A stretch of DNA of 64,000 nt from Enhydrobacter sp. (GCF_030246845.1 NZ_CP126889.1:4211001-4275000), one strand, 5' to 3'; shown: positions 1-10,497, numbered from the stretch's first letter. Notes: generated by a model from the sequence alone, not told the origin. Numbers and translations are program-made.

Positions 1-210
1 ACGCCCATGGAGTTCGTCGTCGACGTGCTGCAGCACATCTTCCAGAAGAATCGCGAAGAGGCGACCCAGATCATGCTTCACGTCCATCAGAAGGGCGTGG
101 GCGTGTGCGGGGTCTATACCTATGAAGTCGCCGAGACGAAGGTGACCCAGACGGTCGACTACGCCCGCAAGAACCAACACCCGCTGCAGTGCACCCTGGA
201 GAAAGAGTAA
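1..210 (+). CDS. clpS: ClpS adaptor, C-terminal part (5' end outside window)
   Basis: ClpS delivers proteins with N-degrons to the ClpAP protease in the cytoplasm. The frame is open from base 1, so 69 C-terminal residues are visible and the start lies outside the window. TPMEFVVDVL, the EAT..M..VH helix and the GVCGVYTYEVAETK stretch are typical of the ClpS core that grips the N-terminal residue and docks on the ClpA N-domain. clpA follows 31 bases downstream on the same strand, the usual arrangement. The first ATG inside the window (base 7) is an internal Met of the conserved core and not the start. Confidence 0.95.
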   Translation, partial: TPMEFVVDVLQHIFQKNREEATQIMLHVHQKGVGVCGVYTYEVAETKVTQTVDYARKNQHPLQCTLEKE

Positions 211-241
211 GCAACGATCCGTTTTTTGGTCGAGGTGTTCG

Positions 242-2562
<2,321 letters not shown>

Positions 2563-2563
<1 letters not shown>

Positions 2564-2736
2564 TGTTCCGGCCTCTTTGGCTAGCCTTCCGGGCCGCGGT
2601 GCTGGCCACCGCGGTCTTCTGGGTGGCGACGCTCCTCGTCGACAAGCTGCACTGGCAGGCTCCGCTCGGCCTTACTCAGCAGCTCGTGTTCTTTGTCGTG
2701 TTCTTCCTCGGGATCCTGATGATCGAGAAGAAATGA
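2563..2736 (+). CDS. 57-residue membrane protein coupled to clpA
   Basis: I do not recognise a family. The ATG overlaps the clpA stop as ATGA, so translation is probably coupled. The product starts MFRPLWLAFRAAVLATAVFW and has two hydrophobic segments (about 7-26 and 40-54) separated by a short polar loop containing VDKLHWQAP; it ends in basic IEKK. This looks like a small two-span inner-membrane protein. Its stop codon lies inside the palindromic terminator that it shares with the convergent gene. Support comes from the overlap, the coherent membrane topology and the tight fit between clpA and the terminator; no homology was tested. Confidence 0.6.
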
Positions 2737-2757
2737 CGCCGGCCGGCGTCATTTTTC
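2731..2757. terminator. Perfect-palindrome bidirectional terminator
   Basis: Bases 2731-2742 (AAATGACGCCGG) are repeated exactly as the reverse complement at 2743-2754, a perfect 24-bp palindrome followed by more T on the + strand. A-tract and T-tract flank the GC core on both sides, so a terminator hairpin can form in either direction. The stop codons of both convergent genes (TGA at 2734-2736 on +, TGA at 2749-2751 on -) lie symmetrically inside the stem. Confidence 0.8.
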
Positions 2758-3927
2758 GTTCTCCTTCCGGAACGGCGAGTACTGCTGCAGGCCGTCGATC
2801 TCCTGCTGCACCGCCGGCCGCTCGCGCCTGAGATAGTCGTCGACCGCGCGGCGGAAGCCGGGGTCGACAATCCAGTGGGCGGAATAGGTCGGCACCGGCA
2901 AGTAGCCGCGCTGGATCTTGTGGTCGCCCTGGGCGCCCGCCTCGACACGCTGCAGGCCGTGGGCGATCGCGAAGTCGATGGCTTGGTAGTAGCAGGCCTC
3001 GAAATGCAGGAAGGAATGGCTTTCGAGACAACCCCAGTAGCGGCCGTAAAGCGTGTCGTCGCCCACGAGGTTGAGCGCGCCGCCGACCGGCCGACCATCG
3101 GCCTCGGCCATGATCAGCACGACCTTGTCGGCCATGGCGGCGCCCAGGATGTCGAAGAAGGCGCGCGTCAGATACGGCGAGCCCCATTTGCGCCCGCCGG
3201 TATCCATGTAGAAGGCGAAGAAGGCGTCCCAGTGTCGAGGTTCGATATCGGCGCCGGTCAGCGCCCGCAGCGCGAGCCCTTCGCGGCGTACCGACTCGCG
3301 TTCCTTGCGTATCGCCTTGCGCTTGCGTGACGCGAGGGCGGAGAGAAAATCGTCGAACGTCCGATAGCCGGCATTGTGCCAGTGATACTGCTGGCCCATG
3401 CGCTGCAACCAGCCATGGGCCCCGAACCGCTTCCAGTCGGCTTCGCTGCAGAAGGTGGCATGCACCGAACTGATGCCGTTGTCCTTGGCGATTTTCGCCA
3501 ACATGTCGATCATGGCGTCGCAGACGGCGTCGGCCAGCGGGCCCGGACGGACGAACAGGCGCGGGCCGGGAACAGGGGTGAAGGGGATCGCGATCTGGAG
3601 CTTGGGATAGTACCGGCCGCCAGCGCGCTCGAAGGCCTGGGCCCAGCCATGATCGAAGACGTATTCTCCCTGGCTATGCCCTTTCAGGTAGAGCGGTGCG
3701 GCACCGAGCAACGTTCCGTCCGCCGCCTCTGCCAGCAGGTACTGCGGCTGCCAGCCCGTGCGACGGCCAACCGACTTCGAGTCCTCCAGCGCCTTCAGGA
3801 AGGTATGCGTCAGGAACGGATTGCCGGCCACACCCGGCGCAAGGGCGCAAGCATCCCATTGCGCGGCATCGACCGCCGCAAGCGAATCGACAACGCGCAG
3901 GCCGAGGGTCGGTGAGTCATCCGGCAT
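2749..3927 (-). CDS. GNAT/FemAB-like N-acyltransferase (DUF482 family)
   Basis: The 392-residue product resembles the FemAB-like family PF04339 (COG3146), predicted acyltransferases with two GNAT folds. The substrate in bacteria is not settled, although peptidoglycan or amino-acyl transfer is often suggested. Recognisable parts are an N-terminal DAAQWDACA..GNPFLTHTFL..LE segment, the LPVPTYSAHWI-type C-terminus and a central RKRKAIRKERESV basic stretch. The ATG at 3927 follows a 60-base spacer after the minus-strand terminator at 3988-4019, so the gene probably has its own promoter. It shares its terminator with the clpA unit. Confidence 0.8.
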   Translation of the reverse strand: MPDDSPTLGLRVVDSLAAVDAAQWDACALAPGVAGNPFLTHTFLKALEDSKSVGRRTGWQPQYLLAEAADGTLLGAAPLYLKGHSQGEYVFDHGWAQAFERAGGRYYPKLQIAIPFTPVPGPRLFVRPGPLADAVCDAMIDMLAKIAKDNGISSVHATFCSEADWKRFGAHGWLQRMGQQYHWHNAGYRTFDDFLSALASRKRKAIRKERESVRREGLALRALTGADIEPRHWDAFFAFYMDTGGRKWGSPYLTRAFFDILGAAMADKVVLIMAEADGRPVGGALNLVGDDTLYGRYWGCLESHSFLHFEACYYQAIDFAIAHGLQRVEAGAQGDHKIQRGYLPVPTYSAHWIVDPGFRRAVDDYLRRERPAVQQEIDGLQQYSPFRKENEK

Positions 3928-3987
3928 GGGCCAAGCATAGCGCGAATCTTGCCCTCATTGAGGCCCGATCGGTCGCGCAGTACGCGC

Positions 3988-4019
3988 AAAAAAGTCCGAC
4001 AGACCAAGGGTCGCCGGAC
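3988..4019 (-). terminator. Rho-independent terminator with U6
   Basis: Read on the minus strand, GTCCG (4019-4015) pairs with CGGAC (3998-3994) and an inner GACC pairs with GGTC. The hairpin is followed at once by TTTTTT (3993-3988). It closes transcription coming from nrdJ, the small ORF at 4198-4254 and the folded segment at 4038-4137, before the next minus-strand gene starts at 3927. Confidence 0.8.
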
Positions 4020-4037
4020 ACACAATCAAATTACTTT

Positions 4038-4137
4038 GCCCCTGCCGACGGGGCGTTGCAAAGGTTTCATCCCCGAATCTGAAGGTGGCTTCCGGTGGGG
4101 CCATGAGGGCACCCACACGGAAGCCGAAAGGCGTCGG
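4038..4137 (-). other. Strongly folded RNA segment of unknown class
   Basis: Between the tiny ORF and the terminator lies about 100 bases with several nested inverted repeats. A long hairpin spans 4087-4125: GGCTTCCG pairs with CGGAAGCC, continued by GTGGG/CCCAC and GCC/GGC around a five-base loop, with two single-A bulges. An outer stem joins CCGACG (4045-4050) to CGTCGG (4132-4137). The same CCGAC bases also sit in the loop of an alternative hairpin (GCCCC 4038-4042 with GGGGC 4050-4054), so the two folds compete or form a pseudoknot. I could not match it to a known riboswitch or sRNA. The strand is assigned from the terminator downstream. Confidence 0.5.
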
Positions 4138-4197
4138 TTAAAAGGGGCCAAAGTTGAGCTCTGGCCTACGCCCTTCCCTTATTCTTGGTTCTTGTTG

Positions 4198-4254
4198 TTA
4201 CTGCTTCTTCTTCTTAGCAGCCTTCTTCTTAGCAGCCTTTTTCTTAGCAGCCAT
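4198..4254 (-). CDS. 18-residue Lys/Ala repeat peptide (candidate small ORF)
   Basis: The ORF reads MAAKKKAAKKKAAKKKKQ and then TAA. It has an AGGAGA ribosome site seven bases before the ATG, which is good for so short a frame. The KKAAKK repeat is like the tail of bacterial histone-H1-like and some HU proteins and could bind nucleic acid, but that is inference. It lies 78 bases after the nrdJ stop, on the same strand. It is followed by the folded segment and a strong terminator, so it could be read from the nrdJ transcript or from a promoter of its own. A leader-peptide role is an alternative. Confidence 0.5.
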   Translation of the reverse strand: MAAKKKAAKKKAAKKKKQ

Positions 4255-4332
4255 AACTGTCTCCTATGGTTAGCTATGAGGTCCCCAACCGCGAGGTCCC
4301 CGGGGTACGCGGGTACGCTACGTCACGCATGC

Positions 4333-7300
4333 TCAACTGCATCCCGTGGTGCCGCCGCAGGTCGTGCACTTGAGGCACGTCCCGTTGCGGACCATGGTGA
4401 AGTTGCCGCATTCCGGACAGGCATCCCCTTCGAAGCCCCTGAGCCTGGCCTCGACAGCCGAGCTCCGGGGTGAGGAGGATGCCCCTCCAGTCGCGACGCC
4501 GACGACGGCCGCCTGGGCGACATGCGCCGAAGCGACGGCTGGGCCGTCCGTCAGTCCGATGGGCTCGGAGCCGGCGGCGACCGCCTCGTTGGCGAGCGCG
4601 GCGCCGGCCATCCGGCCGTTCAACAAATGGAGGTTGCTGCGCATGTAGCCGACGCTGGCGATGCGGCTGACCGCAGCGGCGGCGGCCTGCGCGGCGTCGG
4701 TGCCGTCGACCGGCAGACCGTCATCGACCAGGCCGCGGCCGACACCGTCAGGCCGGAGATCGGCCTGCTCGACATGCGCCAGATCGTTGCGGCCGAGATA
4801 GGAGATCGCCAGCTCCCGGAAGATGTAGTCGAGCAGAGAGGTCGACATCTTGATGGCGTCGTTGCCTTCGACGATGCCGCTCGGCTCGAAGCGGGTGAAC
4901 GTGTAGGCCTCGACGAATTCCTCCAGCGGCACGCCGTATTGCAGGCCAATGGAGATCGCGATGGCGAAGTTGTTCATCAGGCTGCGGAAGGCGGCGCCTT
5001 CCTTGTGCATGTCGATGAAAATCTCGCCGACCCGGCCATCCTCGTACTCGCCGGTGCGCAGATAGACCTTGTGGCCGCCGACGACGGCCTTCTGCGTGTA
5101 GCCCTTGCGCCGTTGCGGCAGCCGTTCGCGCCCACGGCGGACCTCGCGCTCGACGATCCGCTCCACGATCCGCTCGGCAACGATGGACGCGCGGGCGGCC
5201 GGCGGCAGCTCCAGAAGATCGTCGTTCGCGGCCTTGTCCTCGCCCAGCGCCAAGGCGGAGAGCGGTTGCGACAGCTTCGAGCCGTCGCGATAGAGCGCAT
5301 TGGCCTTGAGACCAAGCTTCCACGACATCTCGTAGGCCTTGCGGCAGTCCTCGACCGTTGCGGCATTCGGCATGTTGATCGTCTTCGAGATCGCGCCTGA
5401 GATGAACGGTTGTGCTGCAGCCATCATGCGTATGTGGCTTTCTGCAGACAAGCAGCGCTTGCCATCTCGTCCACAGGGATTTGCGCAGTCGAAAATCGCG
5501 AGGTGCTCGCGCTTGAGGTCGCGTGCGCCCTCGATCGACATCGTCCCGCAGGCATAAACGTTTGCCGATGCGATGTCGGAGGAAGAGAAGCCGAGCCGCG
5601 CCAGCAGATCGAGTCCCGGATCGGCGAGGGCGGCGTCATCGAGCCCCAGCACCGAGCGGCAGAAGTCGTCGCCCAGCGTGTAGCGCGAGAAGGCGAACCG
5701 AATGTCGAAGGCCGTGGCGAGGGCCTTGTCGATCCGCGCCAGCACCGCCGCATCGAAGCCGCGCACCGCGAGCGTCTCGTGGTTGATGGCGGGGGCCGAC
5801 CTCAGCGTGCCGTGCCCTACCGCATGGGCGACGATGCGCGCGATAGCGGCTTCATCGTACCCCAGCGTGCGCAAGGCCAGCGGCACGGTGCGATTGATGA
5901 TCTTAAAGTAGCCTCCGCCCGCCAGCTTCTTGAATTTCACCAACGCGAAGTCGGGTTCGATGCCGGTCGTGTCGCAGTCCATCACCAGTCCGATGGTGCC
6001 GGTGGGAGCGATCACCGAGACCTGCGCATTGCGAAAGCCGTGCGCCTCGCCCAGCGCAAGGGCGCGATCCCAGGCGCGCCGGGCGGCCGACACCAGGTCA
6101 GGATCCGGGCAACCGGCGGCATCCAGCGCGACGGGGAGCGTCGACAGGCCCTCGTAGGCGGCCTCGTTGCCATAGGCGGCGCAACGATGGTTGCGAATGA
6201 CGCGCAGCATGGCCGAGCGGTTCGCCGGGAAACCGGGGAAGGCGCCCATGAGCTTGGCCATCTCGGCCGACGTGGCATAGGCGGTGCCGGTGACGATGGC
6301 AGTGATGGCGGCCGCTATGGCACGACCTTCCGTCGAATCGTATCCCAGGCCCGAGGCCATGAGCAGCGCGCCGAGATTGGCATATCCGAGGCCGAGCGTG
6401 CGGTAGCGATAGGACAGCTCGGCAATGCGGCGCGACGGGTACTGCGCCATCATCACCGAGATCTCGAGAACGACGGTCCACAGCCTCGTGGCGTGCTCGA
6501 GCGCGGCGATGTCGGTCGCCCCGTCGCTGCGCCGGAACCGCATCAGGTTCAGGGAAGCGAGATTGCACGCCGTGTCGTCGAGGAACATGTATTCCGAGCA
6601 CGGATTGGAAGCGTTGATGCGCCCCGACTCCGGACAGGTGTGCCAATCGTTGATCGTGGTGTCGAATTGCACGCCCGGATCGGCGGAATGCCATGCGGCC
6701 TCGGCGATGCGATCCCAGAGGGCGGCGGCGGAGACTGTCCGCGCGACCCGGCCGGTGGTGCGTTCAGTCAGCGACCATTCGCGGTCGGCCTCGACCGCCC
6801 GCAGGAAGGCGTCGGTAACCCGCACCGAGTTGTTGGCGTTCTGTCCCGCCACGCTGGCATAGGCTTCGGATTCCCAATCGGTATCGAAGGCCGGGAATTC
6901 GATGTGGCGATAGCCCTGCCGGGCGAACTGTATGACCCGATGGATGTAGTTCTCGGGAATTTCAGCGGCCCGGGCCGCGACGATCGCCTGGCGCAGACAG
7001 GGATTGCGCCGGGGATCGAACGCATCGTCGCCGCGGCTGTCATTCTCGATGCAGGCGCGCATGACGGCGTTGAGATGGCGGCTGGCGAGGCGCGATCCGG
7101 CGACGAGGGCTGCCACCTTCTGCTCCTCGAGCATCTTCCAGGAGACGAACTCCTCGATGTCGGGGTGATCGACGTCGACCACCACCATCTTGGCGGCGCG
7201 CCGCGTCGTGCCACCCGACTTGATGGCGCCGGCCGCGCGGTCACCGATCTTGAGAAACGACATCAGGCCGGATGATCTGCCGCCGCCCGAGAGCTTTTCG

Positions 7301-8025
7301 CCCGCCCCACGCAGGCGCGAAAAGTTGGAGCCGGTGCCCGAACCGTACTTGAACAACCGCGCCTCGCGGACCCAGAGGTCCATGATCCCGCCCTCGTTCA
7401 CGAGATCGTCGGCGACGCTCTGGATGAAGCAGGCATGAGGCTGCGGCCGCTCATAGGCGGAGTCGGAAGGGTAGGCGATGCCGTCGCGATGGTCGACGAA
7501 CCAGTGCCCCTGATCGGGGCCGTCGATGCCGTATGCCCAGTGCAGGCCAGTGTTGAACCATTGCGGCGAATTGGGCGCACACATCTGCGTCGCCAACATG
7601 AAGCAAAGCTCGTCGTGGAAGGCGCGCGCATCCTCCTCGCTGTCGAAGTAGCCGCCCTTCCAGCCCCAATAGGTCCAGGCGCCAACCATGCGAAGGAACA
7701 CCTGGCAGGCCGACCGCTCGCCACCGAAGCGCTGATCCACCGGCAAGGCGGACAGCGCCTGGATATCCGGCGCCGAGCGCCAGAGCCATTCGGGAACGTC
7801 ATGTTCGGCGATGCGCACGAGGCGGCGCGGCACACCGGCGCGGCGGAAATATTTCTGCGCCAGCACATCGGTCGCAACTTGCGACCACTCGGCTGGGACC
7901 TCGATCCCTTCCTGGCGGAAGACGACCGTGCCATCAGGATTGCGTATTTCGGAATCGGCAGCACGAAACGCCACTCCTTCGAATGGCGAATTTCCTGCTC
8001 GCGTGTTCCGACGCTCAAAGCGCAT
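4333..8025 (-). CDS. nrdJ: Adenosylcobalamin-dependent (class II) ribonucleoside-diphosphate reductase
   Basis: This enzyme makes deoxyribonucleotides from ribonucleoside diphosphates using coenzyme B12, independent of oxygen. The 1230-residue protein shows the class II finger-loop region NPCSEYMFLDDTACNLASLN near 473, KYGSGTGSNFSRLRG near 225, and a C-terminal zinc-ribbon-like tail with CPECG, CLKCTTCG and a final Cys-Ser that should re-reduce the active site. I start it at the ATG at 8025 because GGGGGA lies just upstream; the open frame extends 29 codons further but without conserved sequence. A promoter is visible at 8117-8146. No B12 riboswitch box is seen in the leader. Confidence 0.95.
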   Translation of the reverse strand: MRFERRNTRAGNSPFEGVAFRAADSEIRNPDGTVVFRQEGIEVPAEWSQVATDVLAQKYFRRAGVPRRLVRIAEHDVPEWLWRSAPDIQALSALPVDQRFGGERSACQVFLRMVGAWTYWGWKGGYFDSEEDARAFHDELCFMLATQMCAPNSPQWFNTGLHWAYGIDGPDQGHWFVDHRDGIAYPSDSAYERPQPHACFIQSVADDLVNEGGIMDLWVREARLFKYGSGTGSNFSRLRGAGEKLSGGGRSSGLMSFLKIGDRAAGAIKSGGTTRRAAKMVVVDVDHPDIEEFVSWKMLEEQKVAALVAGSRLASRHLNAVMRACIENDSRGDDAFDPRRNPCLRQAIVAARAAEIPENYIHRVIQFARQGYRHIEFPAFDTDWESEAYASVAGQNANNSVRVTDAFLRAVEADREWSLTERTTGRVARTVSAAALWDRIAEAAWHSADPGVQFDTTINDWHTCPESGRINASNPCSEYMFLDDTACNLASLNLMRFRRSDGATDIAALEHATRLWTVVLEISVMMAQYPSRRIAELSYRYRTLGLGYANLGALLMASGLGYDSTEGRAIAAAITAIVTGTAYATSAEMAKLMGAFPGFPANRSAMLRVIRNHRCAAYGNEAAYEGLSTLPVALDAAGCPDPDLVSAARRAWDRALALGEAHGFRNAQVSVIAPTGTIGLVMDCDTTGIEPDFALVKFKKLAGGGYFKIINRTVPLALRTLGYDEAAIARIVAHAVGHGTLRSAPAINHETLAVRGFDAAVLARIDKALATAFDIRFAFSRYTLGDDFCRSVLGLDDAALADPGLDLLARLGFSSSDIASANVYACGTMSIEGARDLKREHLAIFDCANPCGRDGKRCLSAESHIRMMAAAQPFISGAISKTINMPNAATVEDCRKAYEMSWKLGLKANALYRDGSKLSQPLSALALGEDKAANDDLLELPPAARASIVAERIVERIVEREVRRGRERLPQRRKGYTQKAVVGGHKVYLRTGEYEDGRVGEIFIDMHKEGAAFRSLMNNFAIAISIGLQYGVPLEEFVEAYTFTRFEPSGIVEGNDAIKMSTSLLDYIFRELAISYLGRNDLAHVEQADLRPDGVGRGLVDDGLPVDGTDAAQAAAAAVSRIASVGYMRSNLHLLNGRMAGAALANEAVAAGSEPIGLTDGPAVASAHVAQAAVVGVATGGASSSPRSSAVEARLRGFEGDACPECGNFTMVRNGTCLKCTTCGGTTGCS

Positions 8026-8116
8026 CGACGATCCCCCGTGCCAGCTTCCCGTCTTCGTCCCGTCGCGGGATGTGCTCTCTCGGTTGAAATGAGCACGCAG
8101 ATATGGGCACACGATG

Positions 8117-8146
8117 ATAGTAAATTACAAAATCTTGTGTGCGCAA
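8117..8146 (-). promoter_or_regulatory. Candidate sigma-70 promoter of nrdJ
   Basis: On the minus strand TTGCGC (8146-8141) and TACTAT (8122-8117) are spaced by 18 bases, inside an unusually AT-rich stretch. A start site near 8110 would give a leader of about 85 bases. The spacer holds an imperfect palindrome (ACAAGATTTTGT) that could be a regulator site; it does not clearly match the NrdR box. The remaining bases up to 8323 hold no gene that I can support. Confidence 0.45.
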
Positions 8147-8323
8147 CTATATTTTGTAGACCAGTATGTTGATGATACTAGATGATGCAAGAACGCAACA
8201 AGGGTCAGGATCGACGACGAATCGCATGACGACAAACGATGAAGCACGAGCCCACATGCGTCGCGTTGCGCGTCCCCTGAGGCGCGCGTACAAGCGCGCG
8301 ATCCTTCTTCGAGAGAGTGATTG

Positions 8324-8677
8324 ATGACCTTCGGCACCTGGCTGTTCACCAAAATGCGCGGCGAGCTGGTTGGCACTGATGGCCAGGGCAATCGCTACTA
8401 TCAGGACAGGCGGGTGATCCCCGGACGGCGTCGCAAGCGCTGGGTGATCTACAAGGGCGAGGCCGAAGCTTCGCGCGTTCCGCCCGACTGGCACGGCTGG
8501 CTGCATCACACGACCAACGCACCTCCGCCGGCCAACGGGCTGCCGCGACAGCCGTGGCAGAAGGAACACGAGCGCAATCTCAGCGGCACGGATCTCGCCT
8601 ATCGTCCGCCGGGGTCCACCCTCGCGACTTCGGGCGAGAAGCCGAAGCCGGCCTACGAGGCGTGGCGTCCCGGCTGA
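8324..8677 (+). CDS. NDUFA12-family NADH:ubiquinone oxidoreductase subunit
   Basis: The 117-residue protein belongs to the NDUFA12/B17.2 family, an accessory complex I subunit found in alphaproteobacteria and mitochondria. It starts MTFGTWLFTKMRGELVGTD, then has NRYYQDRR, RRKRWVIYKGEAEASRVPPDWHGWLHH and a proline-rich tail, all typical of the family. ATG 8324 is chosen over the preceding TTG because it matches the usual N-terminus. It heads a plus-strand group with an MlaD-like protein, a small protein and a DUF2155 protein, a gene set often seen together in this class. Confidence 0.92.
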   Translation: MTFGTWLFTKMRGELVGTDGQGNRYYQDRRVIPGRRRKRWVIYKGEAEASRVPPDWHGWLHHTTNAPPPANGLPRQPWQKEHERNLSGTDLAYRPPGSTLATSGEKPKPAYEAWRPG

Positions 8678-8717
8678 TTTTTCGGCGTGGTCAGGAAGTA
8701 GCGGGGGGAGGCAGCGC

Positions 8718-9167
8718 GTGGGCCGCAATGTCGTGGAGACGATCGTAGGCGCTGTCGTGCTCATCGTGGCGGGCGTGTTCGTCTTCTATGCTTTCGCGAA
8801 GTCGGGCCAGTCCAGCGCGGACGGCTATGAGCTTGTGGCGCGCTTCGGCCGGGTGGACGGGCTGAAGCGTGGCGCAGATGTCACCCTGAGCGGCGTCAAG
8901 GTCGGCACCGTCACGGCCATCGACCTCGACAGCAAGACCTACCAGGCGGTGGTCCGCATGGCCGTTTCCTCCGGCCTGCGGCTTCCCGACGACACCAACG
9001 CCAAGGTCGTCAGCGAATCGCTCCTGGGCGGCATGGTGGTGGCGCTCGAGCCGGGCGCGGACACGAAGACCTTGCCGTCGGGAGGCGAAATCACCAATAC
9101 CCAGGATGCCATCTCGCTGACAGACTTGATCGCCAAGTTCATGTTTGGCGGAACAGGAAAGAAGTGA
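8718..9167 (+). CDS. mlaD: MlaD-like MCE-domain protein
   Basis: The 149-residue protein has one N-terminal membrane anchor (about 8-26) and a single MCE domain (about 38-115; GRVDGLKRGADVTLSGVKVG is characteristic). MlaD-type proteins form hexameric rings on the periplasmic face of an ABC system that moves phospholipids between membranes. The start is GTG with a GGGGGAGG ribosome site seven bases upstream. No mlaE, mlaF or mlaC is nearby, so its partners are elsewhere or it is an orphan. The TGA overlaps the next start codon. Confidence 0.88.
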   Translation: MGRNVVETIVGAVVLIVAGVFVFYAFAKSGQSSADGYELVARFGRVDGLKRGADVTLSGVKVGTVTAIDLDSKTYQAVVRMAVSSGLRLPDDTNAKVVSESLLGGMVVALEPGADTKTLPSGGEITNTQDAISLTDLIAKFMFGGTGKK

Positions 9168-9397
9168 TGAACGCACGGTTTCCGAAAACGTCGCACACAT
9201 GGCGGCAATCCGACGGCACGCCGGTCTCCTGCCTCGAAAAGATCAAAGTCCTCAACCAGAACATCCAGGAGATCGAAACCCTCTGCGCCGATGCACTCGA
9301 GGATGGAGTTCTGATGGGATGCGATCCCGGGCAGATCAAGGCTGCGCTGCACGAGCTGATCGACGGACTGGTCGTTCCCCACGCCGCGAAAGGGTGA
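9167..9397 (+). CDS. 76-residue protein of unknown function
   Basis: The ATG overlaps the stop of the MlaD-like gene and an AGGAAAG site lies upstream; a GTG one codon earlier is also possible. The protein is soluble. It has a SCLEKIKVLNQNIQEIETLC helix with two cysteines, then GVLMGCDPGQIKAALHELIDGL. I do not recognise a domain. The overlaps at both ends (ATGA before, GTGA after) tie it to the MlaD-like and DUF2155 genes, so it is probably a real member of that operon. Confidence 0.7.
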   Translation: MNARFPKTSHTWRQSDGTPVSCLEKIKVLNQNIQEIETLCADALEDGVLMGCDPGQIKAALHELIDGLVVPHAAKG

Positions 9398-9903
9398 GCG
9401 TGCGTCCACAGGCTGCCCTTGCCACGCTGGCTGCTGTGATCGGCGCGACCGCCTGTGCCGCTGCGGCTGCGGCCCAGACAGCACCGGCCCAAGCCCCGAC
9501 ACAGGCCGCCTCGGAGCAGCCGTCGTCTTCTTCTTTCGACAACAGCCCGACCTTGCGGGCGATTCCCGATGGGCCCGGCAAGCCGGTCGCCGAGTTGCAG
9601 GGGCTCGACAAGGTGACCGCCCGCACCAAGCGCTTTATCGCGCCGGTGGGTCAGTCCACGACCTTCGGCACGCTCGCCATCACGGTCGGCGATTGCCTGG
9701 TCAATACCCCCGACGCGCCGCCCGAAGCGGCCGCCTATCTCACCATCGTCGACCACAAGCCGGGCCAGCCGGCGCAGAAGCTGTTCGCCGGCTGGATGTT
9801 CGCCTCGACGCCGTCCATTTCCGCAATGGATGACGGTGTCTACGACGTGCGGGTGCTCGCCTGCACCAGGGAGCAGGGATCCTCACCCGTCAAGTCGCCC
9901 TGA
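9394..9903 (+). CDS. DUF2155 periplasmic protein
   Basis: The 169-residue product begins with a signal peptide rich in Ala (cleavage near AAAAAAQTAPA). After a low-complexity linker it carries the DUF2155 domain: LDKVTARTKRF, FGTLAITVGDCLVNTPD, AYLTIVD and FAGWMFASTPSISAMDDGVYDV. The function is unknown; in alphaproteobacteria the gene sits next to aat and accBC as here. The GTG start at 9394 overlaps the preceding stop; a second GTG at 9400 is possible. Its last 64 bases overlap the end of the convergent aat gene. Confidence 0.85.
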   Translation: MSVRPQAALATLAAVIGATACAAAAAAQTAPAQAPTQAASEQPSSSSFDNSPTLRAIPDGPGKPVAELQGLDKVTARTKRFIAPVGQSTTFGTLAITVGDCLVNTPDAPPEAAAYLTIVDHKPGQPAQKLFAGWMFASTPSISAMDDGVYDVRVLACTREQGSSPVKSP

Positions 9904-10490
9904 AAGACGGCCTCGCGACCGACCGCGTCGGCCAGCCGCTCGCGGAACTGGTCGCGCGGGATTTCGACCGCGCCGAAACTGCGCAGATGCTCGGTCATGA
10001 ACTGGCAATCGAGCAGCCGGAAGCCGCCCTTGATCAGCCGAGCGACGAGATGGACCAGTGCGACCTTGGAGGCGTCGCGCTCGCGGCTGAACATGCTTTC
10101 GCCGAAAAAGGCGGCGCCGACCGACACGCCGTACAGGCCGCCGACGAGCCGGCCCTCGCGCCAGGCTTCGACGCTGTGGGCGTGGCCTCGCCGGTGAAGC
10201 TCGCCATAGAGCCTGACGATCGGCTCGTTGATCCAGCTCTCGGGGTGGCCCGGCCGCGGCTCGGCGCAGGCGCGCACGACCTCGACGAAGGCCTTGTCGG
10301 CGCTGATCTCGAACTGGCCGGACCGTACGGTGCGCGCGAGTCGTCGGGGCAGGTGGAAGCCGTCCAGCGGCAGCACCGCCCGCAGGCGCGGATCGAGCCA
10401 GTAGAGCTTGGGATCGTCACGGCGCTCTCCCATGGGAAAGACGCCGATCCGGTAGGCCTGCAGCAGGAGCTCGGGCGTGATCTCCAGCAT
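9840..10490 (-). CDS. aat: Leucyl/phenylalanyl-tRNA--protein transferase
   Basis: Aat adds Leu or Phe to proteins with N-terminal Lys or Arg, making N-degrons that ClpS recognises. The 216-residue protein shows the family pattern: YWLDPRLRAVLPLDGFHLP, the WI..PIVRLYGELHRRGHAHSVE segment, EGRLVGGLYGV, FFGESMF and ASKVALVHLV. It is the last gene of the aroQ-accB-accC-aat unit, 7 bases after accC. Its 3' end runs antisense through the last 64 bases of the DUF2155 gene; the final residues CSLVQASTRTS are not conserved family sequence. Confidence 0.95.
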   Translation of the reverse strand: MLEITPELLLQAYRIGVFPMGERRDDPKLYWLDPRLRAVLPLDGFHLPRRLARTVRSGQFEISADKAFVEVVRACAEPRPGHPESWINEPIVRLYGELHRRGHAHSVEAWREGRLVGGLYGVSVGAAFFGESMFSRERDASKVALVHLVARLIKGGFRLLDCQFMTEHLRSFGAVEIPRDQFRERLADAVGREAVFQGDLTGEDPCSLVQASTRTS

Positions 10491-10497
10491 GGCGGTG

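Noticed and set aside
4038..4137. SRP RNA, 6S RNA or tmRNA as an explanation of the folded segment
   Set aside because: The conserved SRP tetraloop/asymmetric loop, the 6S bubble and the tmRNA acceptor/TPsiC features are not present.
5410..7275. 621-codon open frame antisense to nrdJ
   Set aside because: Same reason; the nrdJ protein on the other strand has clear motifs through this whole region.
8026..8323. B12 riboswitch or NrdR boxes upstream of nrdJ
   Set aside because: I looked for the conserved B12 box and for two NrdR boxes at normal spacing. Only an imperfect palindrome is present.
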